Below, piece by piece: positions 1 through 6,653 of a DNA stretch of 11,626 bases. The stretch's first letter is position 1. Each line of letters opens with the position of its first letter. The translations under genes and the position numbers were made by a program. The notes beneath the pieces are model-generated. The model was not told the origin of the DNA and did no database searches. It worked only from the letters and a program-made list of their open reading frames with translations. Source of the stretch: Rhodospirillaceae bacterium CCH5-H10 (GTDB taxonomy: Bacteria; Pseudomonadota; Alphaproteobacteria; Reyranellales; Reyranellaceae); the NCBI GenBank assembly GCA_001557035.1, contig LSKJ01000325.1, positions 1 to 11,626 on the forward strand. Direction: 5' to 3'.

Positions 1-1
1 C

Positions 2-1234
2 TCCGGCTCTCCCAAGCCGCCCTCGGCGTTCGCGCCGCTCGCCAACCGCTCGTTCCTGGCGATGTGGATCGCCAACCTGATGTCCAATGTCGGCGGCTGG
101 ATGCAGACCACGGGCGCCGCCTGGGAGATGACCAGCCTGACCCAGGAGCCGATCTTCGTGGCCCTGCTGGCCGCGGCCGGCACGCTGCCGATGTTCCTGT
201 TCTGCTTCTTCGCCGGCATCCTGGCCGACCGCTTCGACCGCCGGCGCTACATCATCTGCTGCCAGATCTGGATGATGGCGGTTGCCGCGACGATGGCGGT
301 GCTGGCCTATTTCGGCCTGCTGAACCATTGGAACCTGCTGGCGCTGTCCTTCTGCATGGGGTTGGGCAATGCGATGAACGCACCGGCCTGGCACGCCGTG
401 GTGCCGGAAATCGTCTCTGGTCCGCTGCTGCGGCCCGCCATTGCCCTGAACAGCGCGGGCTTCAACCTCGCGCGCACGATCGGTCCCGTGATCGGCCAGC
501 TGCTGCTCAGCCTGGTCGGAGTCTTCCTGCTCTTCGCCATCAATGCCTTCACCTACGTGGGCGTCATCCTCGCGATGCGGGCCTGGAAGCGGCCGGCCGA
601 GGCGCGCGCCGCCCAGCGCCGGGAAACCCTGGGCGAGGCGGCCCGGGCCGGCATCGCCTTCGTGCGCGGCTCGGCCGAAATGCGGGCGATCTTCGCCCGC
701 GGCGTCTGTTTCTTCGTTCCGGGCATGGCGATGGGCACCTTGCTCCCGGTGATCGGCCGCTTCGAGCTGGGCCTCGACGAATTCGAGTTCGGCATCCTCT
801 ACGGCGTATTCGGCATCGGCGCGGTGGCCGCCGCCTTCACCATGCCCATGGTCAATCGCCTGCTCGGGCCCGAGCGCGCGACCATCTGGGCCATGGGCAT
901 CTCGGCCGCCGCCACGATGATGGCGGCGCTGGTCATGACGCCCGTCGTGGTGGGAATCGCCGTCACCATCACGGGCGGCTGCTGGATCACCGTCATCGCC
1001 AACAACAGCGCGTCGGTGCAGATGATCCTGCCCAACTACATGCGGGCGCGCGGCATGGCGGTCCATCAGATGGTCTTCTTCGGCGCGCTGGTGCTGGGAT
1101 CGCTGCTGTGGGGGAAGGTCGCCAACTTCTTCGATGTCCGAACGGCCCTCGTCGCCTCCGCCGCGACGCTGGTGCCGTTCACCGTGCTCGCCGCGTCGAT
1201 CAAGCTGCCCGGCGCCTCGGTGCCACGCGTCTGA
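2..1234 (+). CDS. MFS efflux transporter, EntS/MFS_3-like (5' truncated)
   Basis: This is an inner-membrane major facilitator transporter of the enterobactin-exporter-like MFS_3 (DUF894) type. The reading frame is open from base 2 with residues SGSPKPPSAFAPLANRSF before the first ATG at base 62, so the true start lies upstream of the window and the first visible ATG is internal. The family hallmark segment 'NVGGWMQTTGAAWEMTSL' lies in the first helix region. The cytoplasmic loop motif after helix 2 is seen as GILADRFDRRRY, followed by repeated hydrophobic helices to the C-terminus. The central loop is rich in Arg and Ala (EARAAQRRETLGEAARAG), as expected between the two six-helix halves. The substrate cannot be read from sequence; related proteins export siderophores or drugs. 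No clear intrinsic terminator follows, and the next 410 bases form the leader of the decarboxylase gene. Family confidence is high, substrate unknown. Confidence 0.9.
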   Translation, partial: SGSPKPPSAFAPLANRSFLAMWIANLMSNVGGWMQTTGAAWEMTSLTQEPIFVALLAAAGTLPMFLFCFFAGILADRFDRRRYIICCQIWMMAVAATMAVLAYFGLLNHWNLLALSFCMGLGNAMNAPAWHAVVPEIVSGPLLRPAIALNSAGFNLARTIGPVIGQLLLSLVGVFLLFAINAFTYVGVILAMRAWKRPAEARAAQRRETLGEAARAGIAFVRGSAEMRAIFARGVCFFVPGMAMGTLLPVIGRFELGLDEFEFGILYGVFGIGAVAAAFTMPMVNRLLGPERATIWAMGISAAATMMAALVMTPVVVGIAVTITGGCWITVIANNSASVQMILPNYMRARGMAVHQMVFFGALVLGSLLWGKVANFFDVRTALVASAATLVPFTVLAASIKLPGASVPRV

Positions 1235-1297
1235 CGCCATCCTGTGATTTTTCCACCACAAGAGACGTCGAAATTTCCGAGGCGGGGTAGATTCTTC

Positions 1298-1325
1298 TTG
1301 TAACCAGGTCGATTAGTTGTAGATA
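1298..1325 (+). promoter_or_regulatory. candidate promoter for the decarboxylase leader
   Basis: TTGTAA (1298-1303) and TAGATA (1320-1325) are separated by 16 bases and lie in a locally AT-richer stretch after the transporter stop. They are upstream of the leader ORF and the hairpins. Matches to the sigma-70 consensus are only partial (about 4/6 and 3/6), so this is a weak guess based mainly on position. Confidence 0.25.
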
Positions 1326-1406
1326 GCACCCGTACAAGACGCCCAACGCACGTGCCGCTGGCCCTCTGTGGTTACGCAACGACGGAAAGTGTTCTTTTTG
1401 GCAGTG

Positions 1407-1644
1407 CCGGCTTTAGCCGGGTCCGGGAAGGAGCTTCTGAGATGGTTGCTTACCGCGCGGGGCGCGTTCCCCGCTATTATGTCATTTGCCCGACCCTTGC
1501 TCGGGCCTCCTTCCTCGCTCAGCCGCACAAACGGATTTTAGCTCAGTCGAGTATCGGCTGACGTATCGCGCCACGCCTGGCGCCGTACGTCGTTGTTCGA
1601 TCCCATTCCGACAGACTGACTATCCTACGGGGAACCCCCCAGCG
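1407..1644 (+). promoter_or_regulatory. structured 5' leader of the ornithine decarboxylase gene (speF-motif-like)
   Basis: Successive stem-loops can be drawn by eye. CCGGC/GCCGG lies at 1407-1420 just before the leader-ORF ribosome site. GCGGGG/CCCCGC is at 1457-1474, GCCCGA/TCGGGC at 1488-1506 and CAGCCG/CGGCTG at 1520-1560. A longer one spans 1560-1591 (GACGTA/TACGTC plus an inner GCGCC/GGCGC). The loop-side sequence GTTCCCCG (1466-1473) is perfectly complementary to CGGGGAAC (1628-1635), which covers the weak ribosome-binding site of the decarboxylase, so local and long-range pairing exclude each other. From memory, an RNA family named 'speF motif' was described upstream of ornithine decarboxylase genes in alphaproteobacteria. 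This leader sits in the same place, but membership was not tested with a covariance model. Confidence 0.5.
1442..1561 (+). CDS. 39-aa leader peptide (uORF) upstream of the decarboxylase gene
   Basis: A small ORF starts with ATG at 1442 behind a very good Shine-Dalgarno (GGGAAGGAG, 1425-1433, spacer 8) and ends with TGA at 1559-1561, 83 bases before the decarboxylase start. The peptide begins MVAYRAGRVPRYYVICPTLA and is basic, with six Arg, one Lys and three Tyr, and no obvious membrane or folded domain. Two hairpins (1457-1474 and 1488-1506) lie inside it and its stop lies at the foot of a third, the usual geometry of a regulatory leader peptide. In enterobacteria the ornithine decarboxylase gene speF is controlled by an arrest peptide (SpeFL) that senses ornithine. 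I see no clear sequence likeness to that peptide, so any shared mechanism is inferred from position only. A longer frame beginning at GTG 1352 is less likely because it lacks a comparable ribosome-binding site. Confidence 0.55.
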   Translation: MVAYRAGRVPRYYVICPTLARASFLAQPHKRILAQSSIG

Positions 1645-2775
1645 ATGACCGAGCGTATTTTCCGTTACCTCCGCGAGCAGCAGCCCGAGACGCCGTGCCT
1701 GGTGATCGACCTCGACGTGGTCGAGAGCAATTTCCGGCGCATGCGCGAACTGCTGCCCACGGCGCACATCTTCTACGCCGTGAAGGCGAACCCGGCCGCA
1801 CAGGTGCTGGCTCGTCTAGCCACGGCCGGCTCCAAGTTCGACACCGCGAGCCGCGGCGAGATCGAGATGGTCCAGGCGACCGGCGTCTCTATGGACCGCA
1901 TCTCCTTCGGCAACACGATCAAGAAGGAAAAGGACATCGCCTGGGCCTACCAGCAGGGCGTGCGCCTGTTCGCCTTCGACAGCGAGGCGGAGCTGCAGAA
2001 GCTCGCCCGCGTGGCGCCGGGCGCCCGCGTGTTCTGCCGCGTGCTGGTCGATTGCGGCGGCGCCGAATGGCCGCTCAGCAAGAAGTTCGGCTGCGCGCCG
2101 GAGATGGCCAAGGACCTGCTGCGCAAGGCCAAGGACTGGGGCCTCGATGCCTACGGCATCTCCTTCCATGTCGGCAGCCAGCAGACCGACCTCGAGCAGT
2201 GGGACAAGGCGCTGGCCCAGGTCTCGCAGATGTTCTTCGCGCTCGCCGAAGAGGGCGTCGACCTGCGCATGGTCAACCTGGGCGGCGGCTTCCCGGCGCG
2301 CTATCGCGCCGAAGTCAGCGGTATCGACGCCTACTGCGAGGCGGTGACCCGTGCCCTGGTGCGCCACTTCGGCAACCGCATGCCCGAGGTGATCCTCGAG
2401 CCCGGCCGCTCGATGGTGGGCGATGCCGGCGTGATCCAGAGCGAGGTCGTGCTGGTCTCGCGCAAGGCGGCGGGCGACCGCAAGCGCTGGGTCTACCTCG
2501 ACATCGGCAAGTTCTCCGGCCTCGCCGAGACGATGGACGAGAGCATCAAGTACCGGCTGCGCACGCCCGGCGAGGGCACGCGCATGGGCCCGGTGGTGCT
2601 GGCCGGCCCGACCTGCGATTCGGCCGACATCCTCTACGAGAAGACCGAGTACAGGATGCCCCTGTCGCTGAAGCCGGGCGACAAGGTCGAGATCCTCTCG
2701 ACCGGCGCCTACACGACGACCTACTCGTCGGTCGCCTTCAACGGCTTCGCGCCGCTCAGGGCGGTCTGCATCTGA
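1645..2775 (+). CDS. ornithine/lysine decarboxylase, alanine-racemase fold type III PLP
   Basis: This cytoplasmic PLP enzyme decarboxylates ornithine to putrescine (possibly also lysine to cadaverine), feeding the homospermidine synthase encoded next door. The 376-residue length fits the alphaproteobacterial short form. Visible motifs in order are YAVKANP (44-50, with Lys47 as the PLP Schiff-base lysine), HVGSQ (175-179), the phosphate-binding GGGFP (213-217) and EPGR (252-255). In the C-terminal beta domain are the catalytic-cysteine segment GPTCDSAD (321-328, Cys324/Asp325) and GAYTTTYSSVAFNGF (354-368). ATG 1645 was chosen because the conserved domain begins soon after it. The upstream extension runs through the RNA leader, overlaps the leader ORF and would be unlike the family. 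The ribosome site is weak (GGGGA, 1629-1633, spacer 11), which fits leader control. Ornithine as main substrate is inferred from the neighbouring synthase. Confidence 0.93.
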   Translation: MTERIFRYLREQQPETPCLVIDLDVVESNFRRMRELLPTAHIFYAVKANPAAQVLARLATAGSKFDTASRGEIEMVQATGVSMDRISFGNTIKKEKDIAWAYQQGVRLFAFDSEAELQKLARVAPGARVFCRVLVDCGGAEWPLSKKFGCAPEMAKDLLRKAKDWGLDAYGISFHVGSQQTDLEQWDKALAQVSQMFFALAEEGVDLRMVNLGGGFPARYRAEVSGIDAYCEAVTRALVRHFGNRMPEVILEPGRSMVGDAGVIQSEVVLVSRKAAGDRKRWVYLDIGKFSGLAETMDESIKYRLRTPGEGTRMGPVVLAGPTCDSADILYEKTEYRMPLSLKPGDKVEILSTGAYTTTYSSVAFNGFAPLRAVCI

Positions 2776-2800
2776 ACTGACACAATTCGGGCGTACGGAA

Positions 2801-2835
2801 CGACGGGGCCTTGAGAAAGGCCCCGTTGCTGTTTT
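2801..2835 (+). terminator. intrinsic terminator between decarboxylase and homospermidine synthase genes
   Basis: A 12-pair stem (2801-2812 with 2817-2828, one G.T pair, GC-rich centre ACGGGGCC/GGCCCCGT) closes on a GAGA tetraloop (2813-2816). It is followed within three bases by TTTTT (2831-2835). It lies 25 bases after the decarboxylase stop and ends 35 bases before the synthase start. It probably ends or tapers transcription of the decarboxylase. Confidence 0.8.
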
Positions 2836-2870
2836 TACTGACTGCGAACGAATGGAACGGGGACGCTGAA

Positions 2871-4313
2871 ATGGCGAAGAAGACTGCGCGCAAGCCCTCG
2901 ACGAAGAAGTACCTCGATTTCCATGGCCGCATGGTCATGGTGGGTTTCGGTTCGATCGGCCAGGGCGTGCTGCCGCTGATCCTGCGGCACATCAACATCA
3001 AGCCCGAACAGATCACCATCATCACCGACGACATGCGCGGCGGCGAGAAGGAGGCGGAGCGCTTCGGCATCGAGTACGTCGAGAAGCGCCTGACCGAATC
3101 CAACCTGCGCGCGACCCTCGACAACCGGCTGGGGCAGGGCGACTTCCTGGTCAACCTCTCGGTCGAGGTCGCGTCGACCGCGCTGATCGAACTCTGCCAG
3201 AAGAAGGGCGTCCTCTACCTCGACACCTGCATCGAGCCGTGGCCGGGCGGCTACTCCGACCCCAACCTGTCGGTCTCGCGCCGCTCGAACTACGCGCTGC
3301 GCGACACGATGCTGAAGCTGAAGGCGCGCCACAAGGGCGGCACCACGGCGGTGGTGGCGCACGGCGCCAATCCCGGCCTCGTCTCGCACTTCACCAAGCA
3401 GGCGCTGGTGAACCTGGCGCGCGACACCGGCGTGAAGACGGCCGTGCCGACCACGCGCGAGGGCTGGGGCAAGCTCGCCCAGCGGCTGGGCGTGAAGGTG
3501 ATCCACATCGCCGAGCGCGACACACAGGTTTCGCCCAAGCCGAAGGAAGTGGGCGAGTTCGTCAACACCTGGTCGATCGACGGCTTCGTCTCCGAGGGTG
3601 GCCAGCCGGCCGAGATGGGCTGGGGCACGCACGAGAAGACCATGCCGCCCGACGGCAAGCGCCACACGTTCGGCTGCGACGCGGCGATCTACCTGAACCG
3701 GCCGGGCCTGCTGACGCAGGTGCGGACCTGGACGCCGATCGAGGGGCCGTTCCACGGCTTCGTCATCACGCACAACGAATCGATCTCGATCGCCGATTAC
3801 CTGACCGTGCACGACGGCAAGAAGGCCGTCTATCGCCCGACCGTGCACTACGCCTATCACCCGTGCGACCAGGCGATCATGTCGATGCACGAACTGGCGG
3901 GAAAGAACCTGAAGCAGCAGAAGCGCCAGCGCCTGATCGTCGACGAGGTGACGTCGGGCCGCGACGAGCTGGGCGTGCTGCTGATGGGCCACAAGAAGGG
4001 CGCCTACTGGTACGGCTCGCAGATCGACATCCACGAGGCGCGCAGCCTCGTGCCCTACAACAACGCGACCTCGATCCAGGTCGTGGCGCCGGTCCTGTCG
4101 GGAATCATCTGGGCGCTGGAGAACCCGAACGAGGGCATCGTCGAGGCCGACGAGATGGACTTCCAGCGCAACCTCGAGATCTGTATGCCCTATCTCGGCC
4201 CGGTCGTCGGCAAGTACAGCGACTGGACCCCGCTGCAGGGCCGTGGCGAGCTCTTCCCCGAGGACCTCGACAAGTCCGACCCCTGGCAGTTCAGGAATTT
4301 TCGGGTGGTGTAG
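2871..4313 (+). CDS. hss: homospermidine synthase
   Basis: This cytoplasmic NAD-dependent enzyme makes sym-homospermidine from putrescine (two putrescines, or putrescine plus spermidine), releasing ammonia or diaminopropane. The 480-residue length is close to the known bacterial enzyme from Blastochloris viridis (about 477). The Rossmann dinucleotide motif GFGSIGQG lies at residues 25-32. The family-typical segments DTCIEPWPGGYSDP (118-131), HGANPGLVSHF (164-174) and NTWSIDGFVSEG (232-243) follow. ATG 2871 has GGGGA seven bases upstream. A longer frame from TTG 2811 would start inside the terminator hairpin and add an atypical tail, so it was rejected. The gene is separated from the decarboxylase by a terminator, so the two are functionally paired but perhaps not equally transcribed. 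The 3' end marks the edge of the high-GC block. Confidence 0.95.
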   Translation: MAKKTARKPSTKKYLDFHGRMVMVGFGSIGQGVLPLILRHINIKPEQITIITDDMRGGEKEAERFGIEYVEKRLTESNLRATLDNRLGQGDFLVNLSVEVASTALIELCQKKGVLYLDTCIEPWPGGYSDPNLSVSRRSNYALRDTMLKLKARHKGGTTAVVAHGANPGLVSHFTKQALVNLARDTGVKTAVPTTREGWGKLAQRLGVKVIHIAERDTQVSPKPKEVGEFVNTWSIDGFVSEGGQPAEMGWGTHEKTMPPDGKRHTFGCDAAIYLNRPGLLTQVRTWTPIEGPFHGFVITHNESISIADYLTVHDGKKAVYRPTVHYAYHPCDQAIMSMHELAGKNLKQQKRQRLIVDEVTSGRDELGVLLMGHKKGAYWYGSQIDIHEARSLVPYNNATSIQVVAPVLSGIIWALENPNEGIVEADEMDFQRNLEICMPYLGPVVGKYSDWTPLQGRGELFPEDLDKSDPWQFRNFRVV

Positions 4314-4357
4314 TAAGTATTGAAGAATACAGAAACATTTCGACCGATTTGAGCGGT

Positions 4358-4380
4358 GCGAAGGTCCTGCCTCGCTTTTT
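4358..4380 (+). terminator. possible intrinsic terminator after hss
   Basis: GCG-A-AGG (4358-4364) pairs with CCTCGC (4370-4375), leaving one bulged A and a TCCTG loop. TTTTT (4376-4380) follows directly, 45 bases after the hss stop. The stem is short, so this is moderate evidence only. Confidence 0.45.
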
Positions 4381-4474
4381 GATTCGCCTACGCACGCTCT
4401 TCTCTGCATGAAGAAGTTGAAATCTAGTTATGGTTGTTCTCTCTTTCTAAACGCAGCGAGAAAGGGAGCCTGTT

Positions 4475-4984
4475 GTGCGGCCCAGACCAGAGAAAATCCG
4501 GAAGTTCTTTGCTTGGAGTGAACGGCTAGACTACTTGGTGCTTCGTCCTCTGAGTCACATAACCCTTAACTGGGAACTGACGTGGGATCACGATGCGAGT
4601 AGGTACGAGCCAGAGGACAATAGCTTTGCCGAGCTCATGAATCTCCTAATCGATGACCTCAGTGCGTCCCCGCTTCCAAATCAGCATCACAAGACAGAAG
4701 ACAGCCTCGCTGCCTATGTAATTGAACATCTCAAATGGCCGATCCGAAAAATTAATGGGCGATGGGTGGGCGCCGATTACGAGAGCATTCTTGAGCAAGG
4801 TGGCTTCCACGACGTAGATCAGAAACAACTAGTGCTAGCCGCTGCGGGCCGAATCCGCGCCGCCATAAAGCTCGGCCAATTACATTTCGACGATGTGGAG
4901 GAGTCGCATCAGCGCATGCTTGCGGCTGTTCTCACCATTATTTTGTACCATAGATATGATGAGCGGAGCCTGAAGTGCCCTTAG
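4475..4984 (+). CDS. hypothetical protein, 169 aa, no recognised family
   Basis: The frame opens with GTG at 4475 behind a good ribosome-binding site (AAAGGGAG, 4461-4468, spacer 6), which supports translation despite the rare start. The product is soluble-looking, with no signal peptide or membrane helix. It is rich in aromatic residues and histidine (for example TLNWELTWDHD and ILYHRYDERS). It has acidic stretches in the middle (EPEDNSFAELMNLLIDDL) and an Ala-rich helix-like stretch near residues 120-135. I recognise no domain. GC content and codon use are clearly lower than in the flanking hss gene, so it belongs to the inserted segment. It is followed by 444 bases without a convincing gene, so it seems to be a single transcription unit. 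The coding call rests on the start signal, the length and the composition. Confidence 0.65.
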   Translation: MRPRPEKIRKFFAWSERLDYLVLRPLSHITLNWELTWDHDASRYEPEDNSFAELMNLLIDDLSASPLPNQHHKTEDSLAAYVIEHLKWPIRKINGRWVGADYESILEQGGFHDVDQKQLVLAAAGRIRAAIKLGQLHFDDVEESHQRMLAAVLTIILYHRYDERSLKCP

Positions 4985-5428
4985 CGCTTGTCGGATAGTC
5001 GAACTCGACTGCCGCACGCTTCTCTCGTTGTTGCTGTTGATAAAGGCCTGGCTGGCGGAAATCGAGCGATACCCCGCCACGATGCAAGAACGCGTACGCT
5101 AATCTCCCCGCTTGCCAGCGCGGCTAAGAAACCACATCGACTAGGATGGCTGGTAGCCCGGCGATCCCGGCACTCTCCACGCGTTAGCACTGAAACCAAG
5201 AAGACGAAGTTTCTGTTGGGTTTGGTCTCGCCCGAAAACAGCTGCGACTCAGTAGTGCGTGCCTCAACATCCTATCAGGGCCAGAGCTCACGCATTGCCC
5301 TTGTACTGGAATTGCCTTGACTCTGCGGAGATAAGAGAGTGACCGGAAGTCCACAACCATTTGGGGTAGGCCCCTTGCGGTGCTTCTGATTTATTGAAAG
5401 GCTTCCTTAGAGTCTTGGGGGAAACTGA
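4985..5428. other. 444-base gap without a convincing gene
   Basis: Several overlapping open frames exist here on both strands (for example 4988-5320 plus and 4981-5199 minus), but none has a good ribosome-binding site, a recognisable domain or protein-like composition. The first 200 bases are GC-richer than the genes on either side, which may mark a remnant of another origin. No tRNA, terminal inverted repeat or direct repeat was found by eye. The last part presumably carries the promoter of the next gene pair. Confidence 0.5.
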
Positions 5429-5644
5429 GTGAGCAAGGCATACACTGTTTGGCCAGATGGACCCCGTTGGGTAGTGCAACGTGAAGGCGACCGGCGTAGT
5501 GCTGATACCTACAGTTCAAAGGCTGACGCTTGGTCGACTGCGCGTAGGCGGGCGCGGAGTGCGCAGGGCGAGGCCGTACTGCGCGATCGTGATGGAAGTG
5601 TAGCGATTCACAGTAGGTACGACCTTCCTCTGAAGCGAAAGTAA
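5429..5644 (+). CDS. DUF2188-like small protein, 71 aa
   Basis: This short protein starts with GTG at 5429 (GGGGGAA nine bases or less upstream) and ends seven bases before the HAD gene, suggesting co-translation. The layout matches the small DUF2188 family. It has an N-terminal strand ending in a 'W.V.REGDRR' element (WVVQREGDRRSADTYSSKAD, residues 14-33), a helix with 'AWSTARRRARSAQGEAVL', and a closing 'RDGSVAIHSRY' strand-turn. The family's function is unknown; members are small basic proteins often found next to accessory genes. The family assignment is by recalled pattern, not by search. Base composition is GC-richer than that of the following gene. Confidence 0.7.
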   Translation: MSKAYTVWPDGPRWVVQREGDRRSADTYSSKADAWSTARRRARSAQGEAVLRDRDGSVAIHSRYDLPLKRK

Positions 5645-5651
5645 GCTGGCT

Positions 5652-6494
5652 ATGCCTCGGCAGCTCCCGACCGTTGCTATCGCATATGATTTTGATGGAA
5701 CTCTTGCTCCGGGAAACATGCAAGAGCACAACTTTATCCCGAATGTGAGGATGTCTACGTCAAGGTTTTGGAGAAAGGTAAAAGAGGTCGCCAAGCAACA
5801 TCAGGCAGACGAAATCCAAGTTTACATGCACTTGATGATACAAAAGGCTCGGGATGAAAACGTGTCGCTTCGATTGGCGGACATTCGTCGCTATGGCCGA
5901 AATCTAAAGCTTTTTGAAGGGGTAGAAAGTTGGTTCGAGCGAATCAACAGATATGGACGAGAGAGTGGCATTAGGATTGAGCATTACGTGATTTCTTCGG
6001 GGCTTCGGGAGATGGTGCAGGGCACCCGCGTTGCCAAGCATTTCAAGAGAGTGTTTGCCTCTTCTTTTATGTACGACAATAACAACGCCGCTAGTTGGCC
6101 TGCGATGGCCTTGAACTACACCACAAAGACGCAGTTCTTGTTTCGGATTAACAAGGGGAGTTTGGACGTATTCGATCATACCAAGATAAACGAGTACGTT
6201 CCGCAGGAGGAAAGGGCTGTACCATTTAGCCGGATGGTATTTATCGGAGATGGCGAGACCGATATTCCTTGCTTTCGGCTTGTGAGAGATCAAGGAGGGC
6301 ATGCGATAGCAGTCTACCGTCCACACAGTCGCAAGACCAAGAAGCGATCTGAAAAGCTCATCGAGGACGGACGTGTGCAGTTCGTGGCGCCGGCAGATTA
6401 TCGCGACGGGCGAAATCTGGACCGAATTCTAAAGGGTATCATAGATAAGATTGCTGCTGACGAATATCTCAAAGCACTTAGTGCACTCAAGTAA
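5652..6494 (+). CDS. HAD-superfamily hydrolase (phosphatase-like)
   Basis: A 280-residue soluble HAD-fold enzyme with all four motifs visible. Motif I is DFDGTLA (13-19, nucleophile Asp13 and acid/base Asp15), motif II is VISSGL (113-118, Ser115 or Ser116), motif III is Lys159 in NYTTKTQ, and motif IV is GDGETD (199-204). A large helical cap lies between motifs I and II (about 25-105). This layout fits C1-cap phosphatases related to phosphoserine phosphatase. The segments INKGSLDVFDHTKIN and ADYRDGRNLDRILKGII also fit a widespread uncharacterised HAD subgroup that I recall from bacterial accessory regions. The substrate is unknown; a phosphomonoester is expected. The gene starts 7 bases after the DUF2188-like gene and is AT-richer than the flanking core genes, so it appears to have been acquired with its neighbours. 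Confidence 0.88.
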   Translation: MPRQLPTVAIAYDFDGTLAPGNMQEHNFIPNVRMSTSRFWRKVKEVAKQHQADEIQVYMHLMIQKARDENVSLRLADIRRYGRNLKLFEGVESWFERINRYGRESGIRIEHYVISSGLREMVQGTRVAKHFKRVFASSFMYDNNNAASWPAMALNYTTKTQFLFRINKGSLDVFDHTKINEYVPQEERAVPFSRMVFIGDGETDIPCFRLVRDQGGHAIAVYRPHSRKTKKRSEKLIEDGRVQFVAPADYRDGRNLDRILKGIIDKIAADEYLKALSALK

Positions 6495-6653
6495 TGGTCA
6501 GTCTTCAGTCTAGTTCGTGCTCATTTCGTTTGGGCCATCTTAAGATGCCTCTTGAGATGTTTGGGGTGGGCTATCCCGTCACTTTTTATCGCATTGGGGA
6601 CAAGCTTTCCGGCTTCGTCAGCCGTGGCGTGATCGGGAGGCTTGCTGGAGACC

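Noticed and set aside
1531..1612. tRNA-like words (TTTAGCTCAGTCG and GTTCGATCCC) upstream of the decarboxylase
   Set aside because: The D-stem does not close, no anticodon arm or acceptor stem can be formed, and the bases pair better as leader hairpins.
2811..2870. Longer homospermidine synthase start at TTG 2811
   Set aside because: It starts inside the terminator hairpin, has no ribosome site and adds residues atypical of the family; ATG 2871 is better.
4317..4330. GTATT-GAAG-AATAC inverted repeat just after hss as an insertion boundary mark
   Set aside because: Only five pairs, with no matching copy seen at the right edge of the segment.
2835..4409. 524-codon open frame on the minus strand across hss
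   Set aside because: It is the mirror of a clear hss gene in GC-rich DNA and its product is an Arg/Val/Leu/His-rich composition artefact.
4988..5320. 110-codon plus-strand frame after the 169-aa gene
   Set aside because: TTG start without ribosome site, low-complexity basic composition and no recognisable domain.
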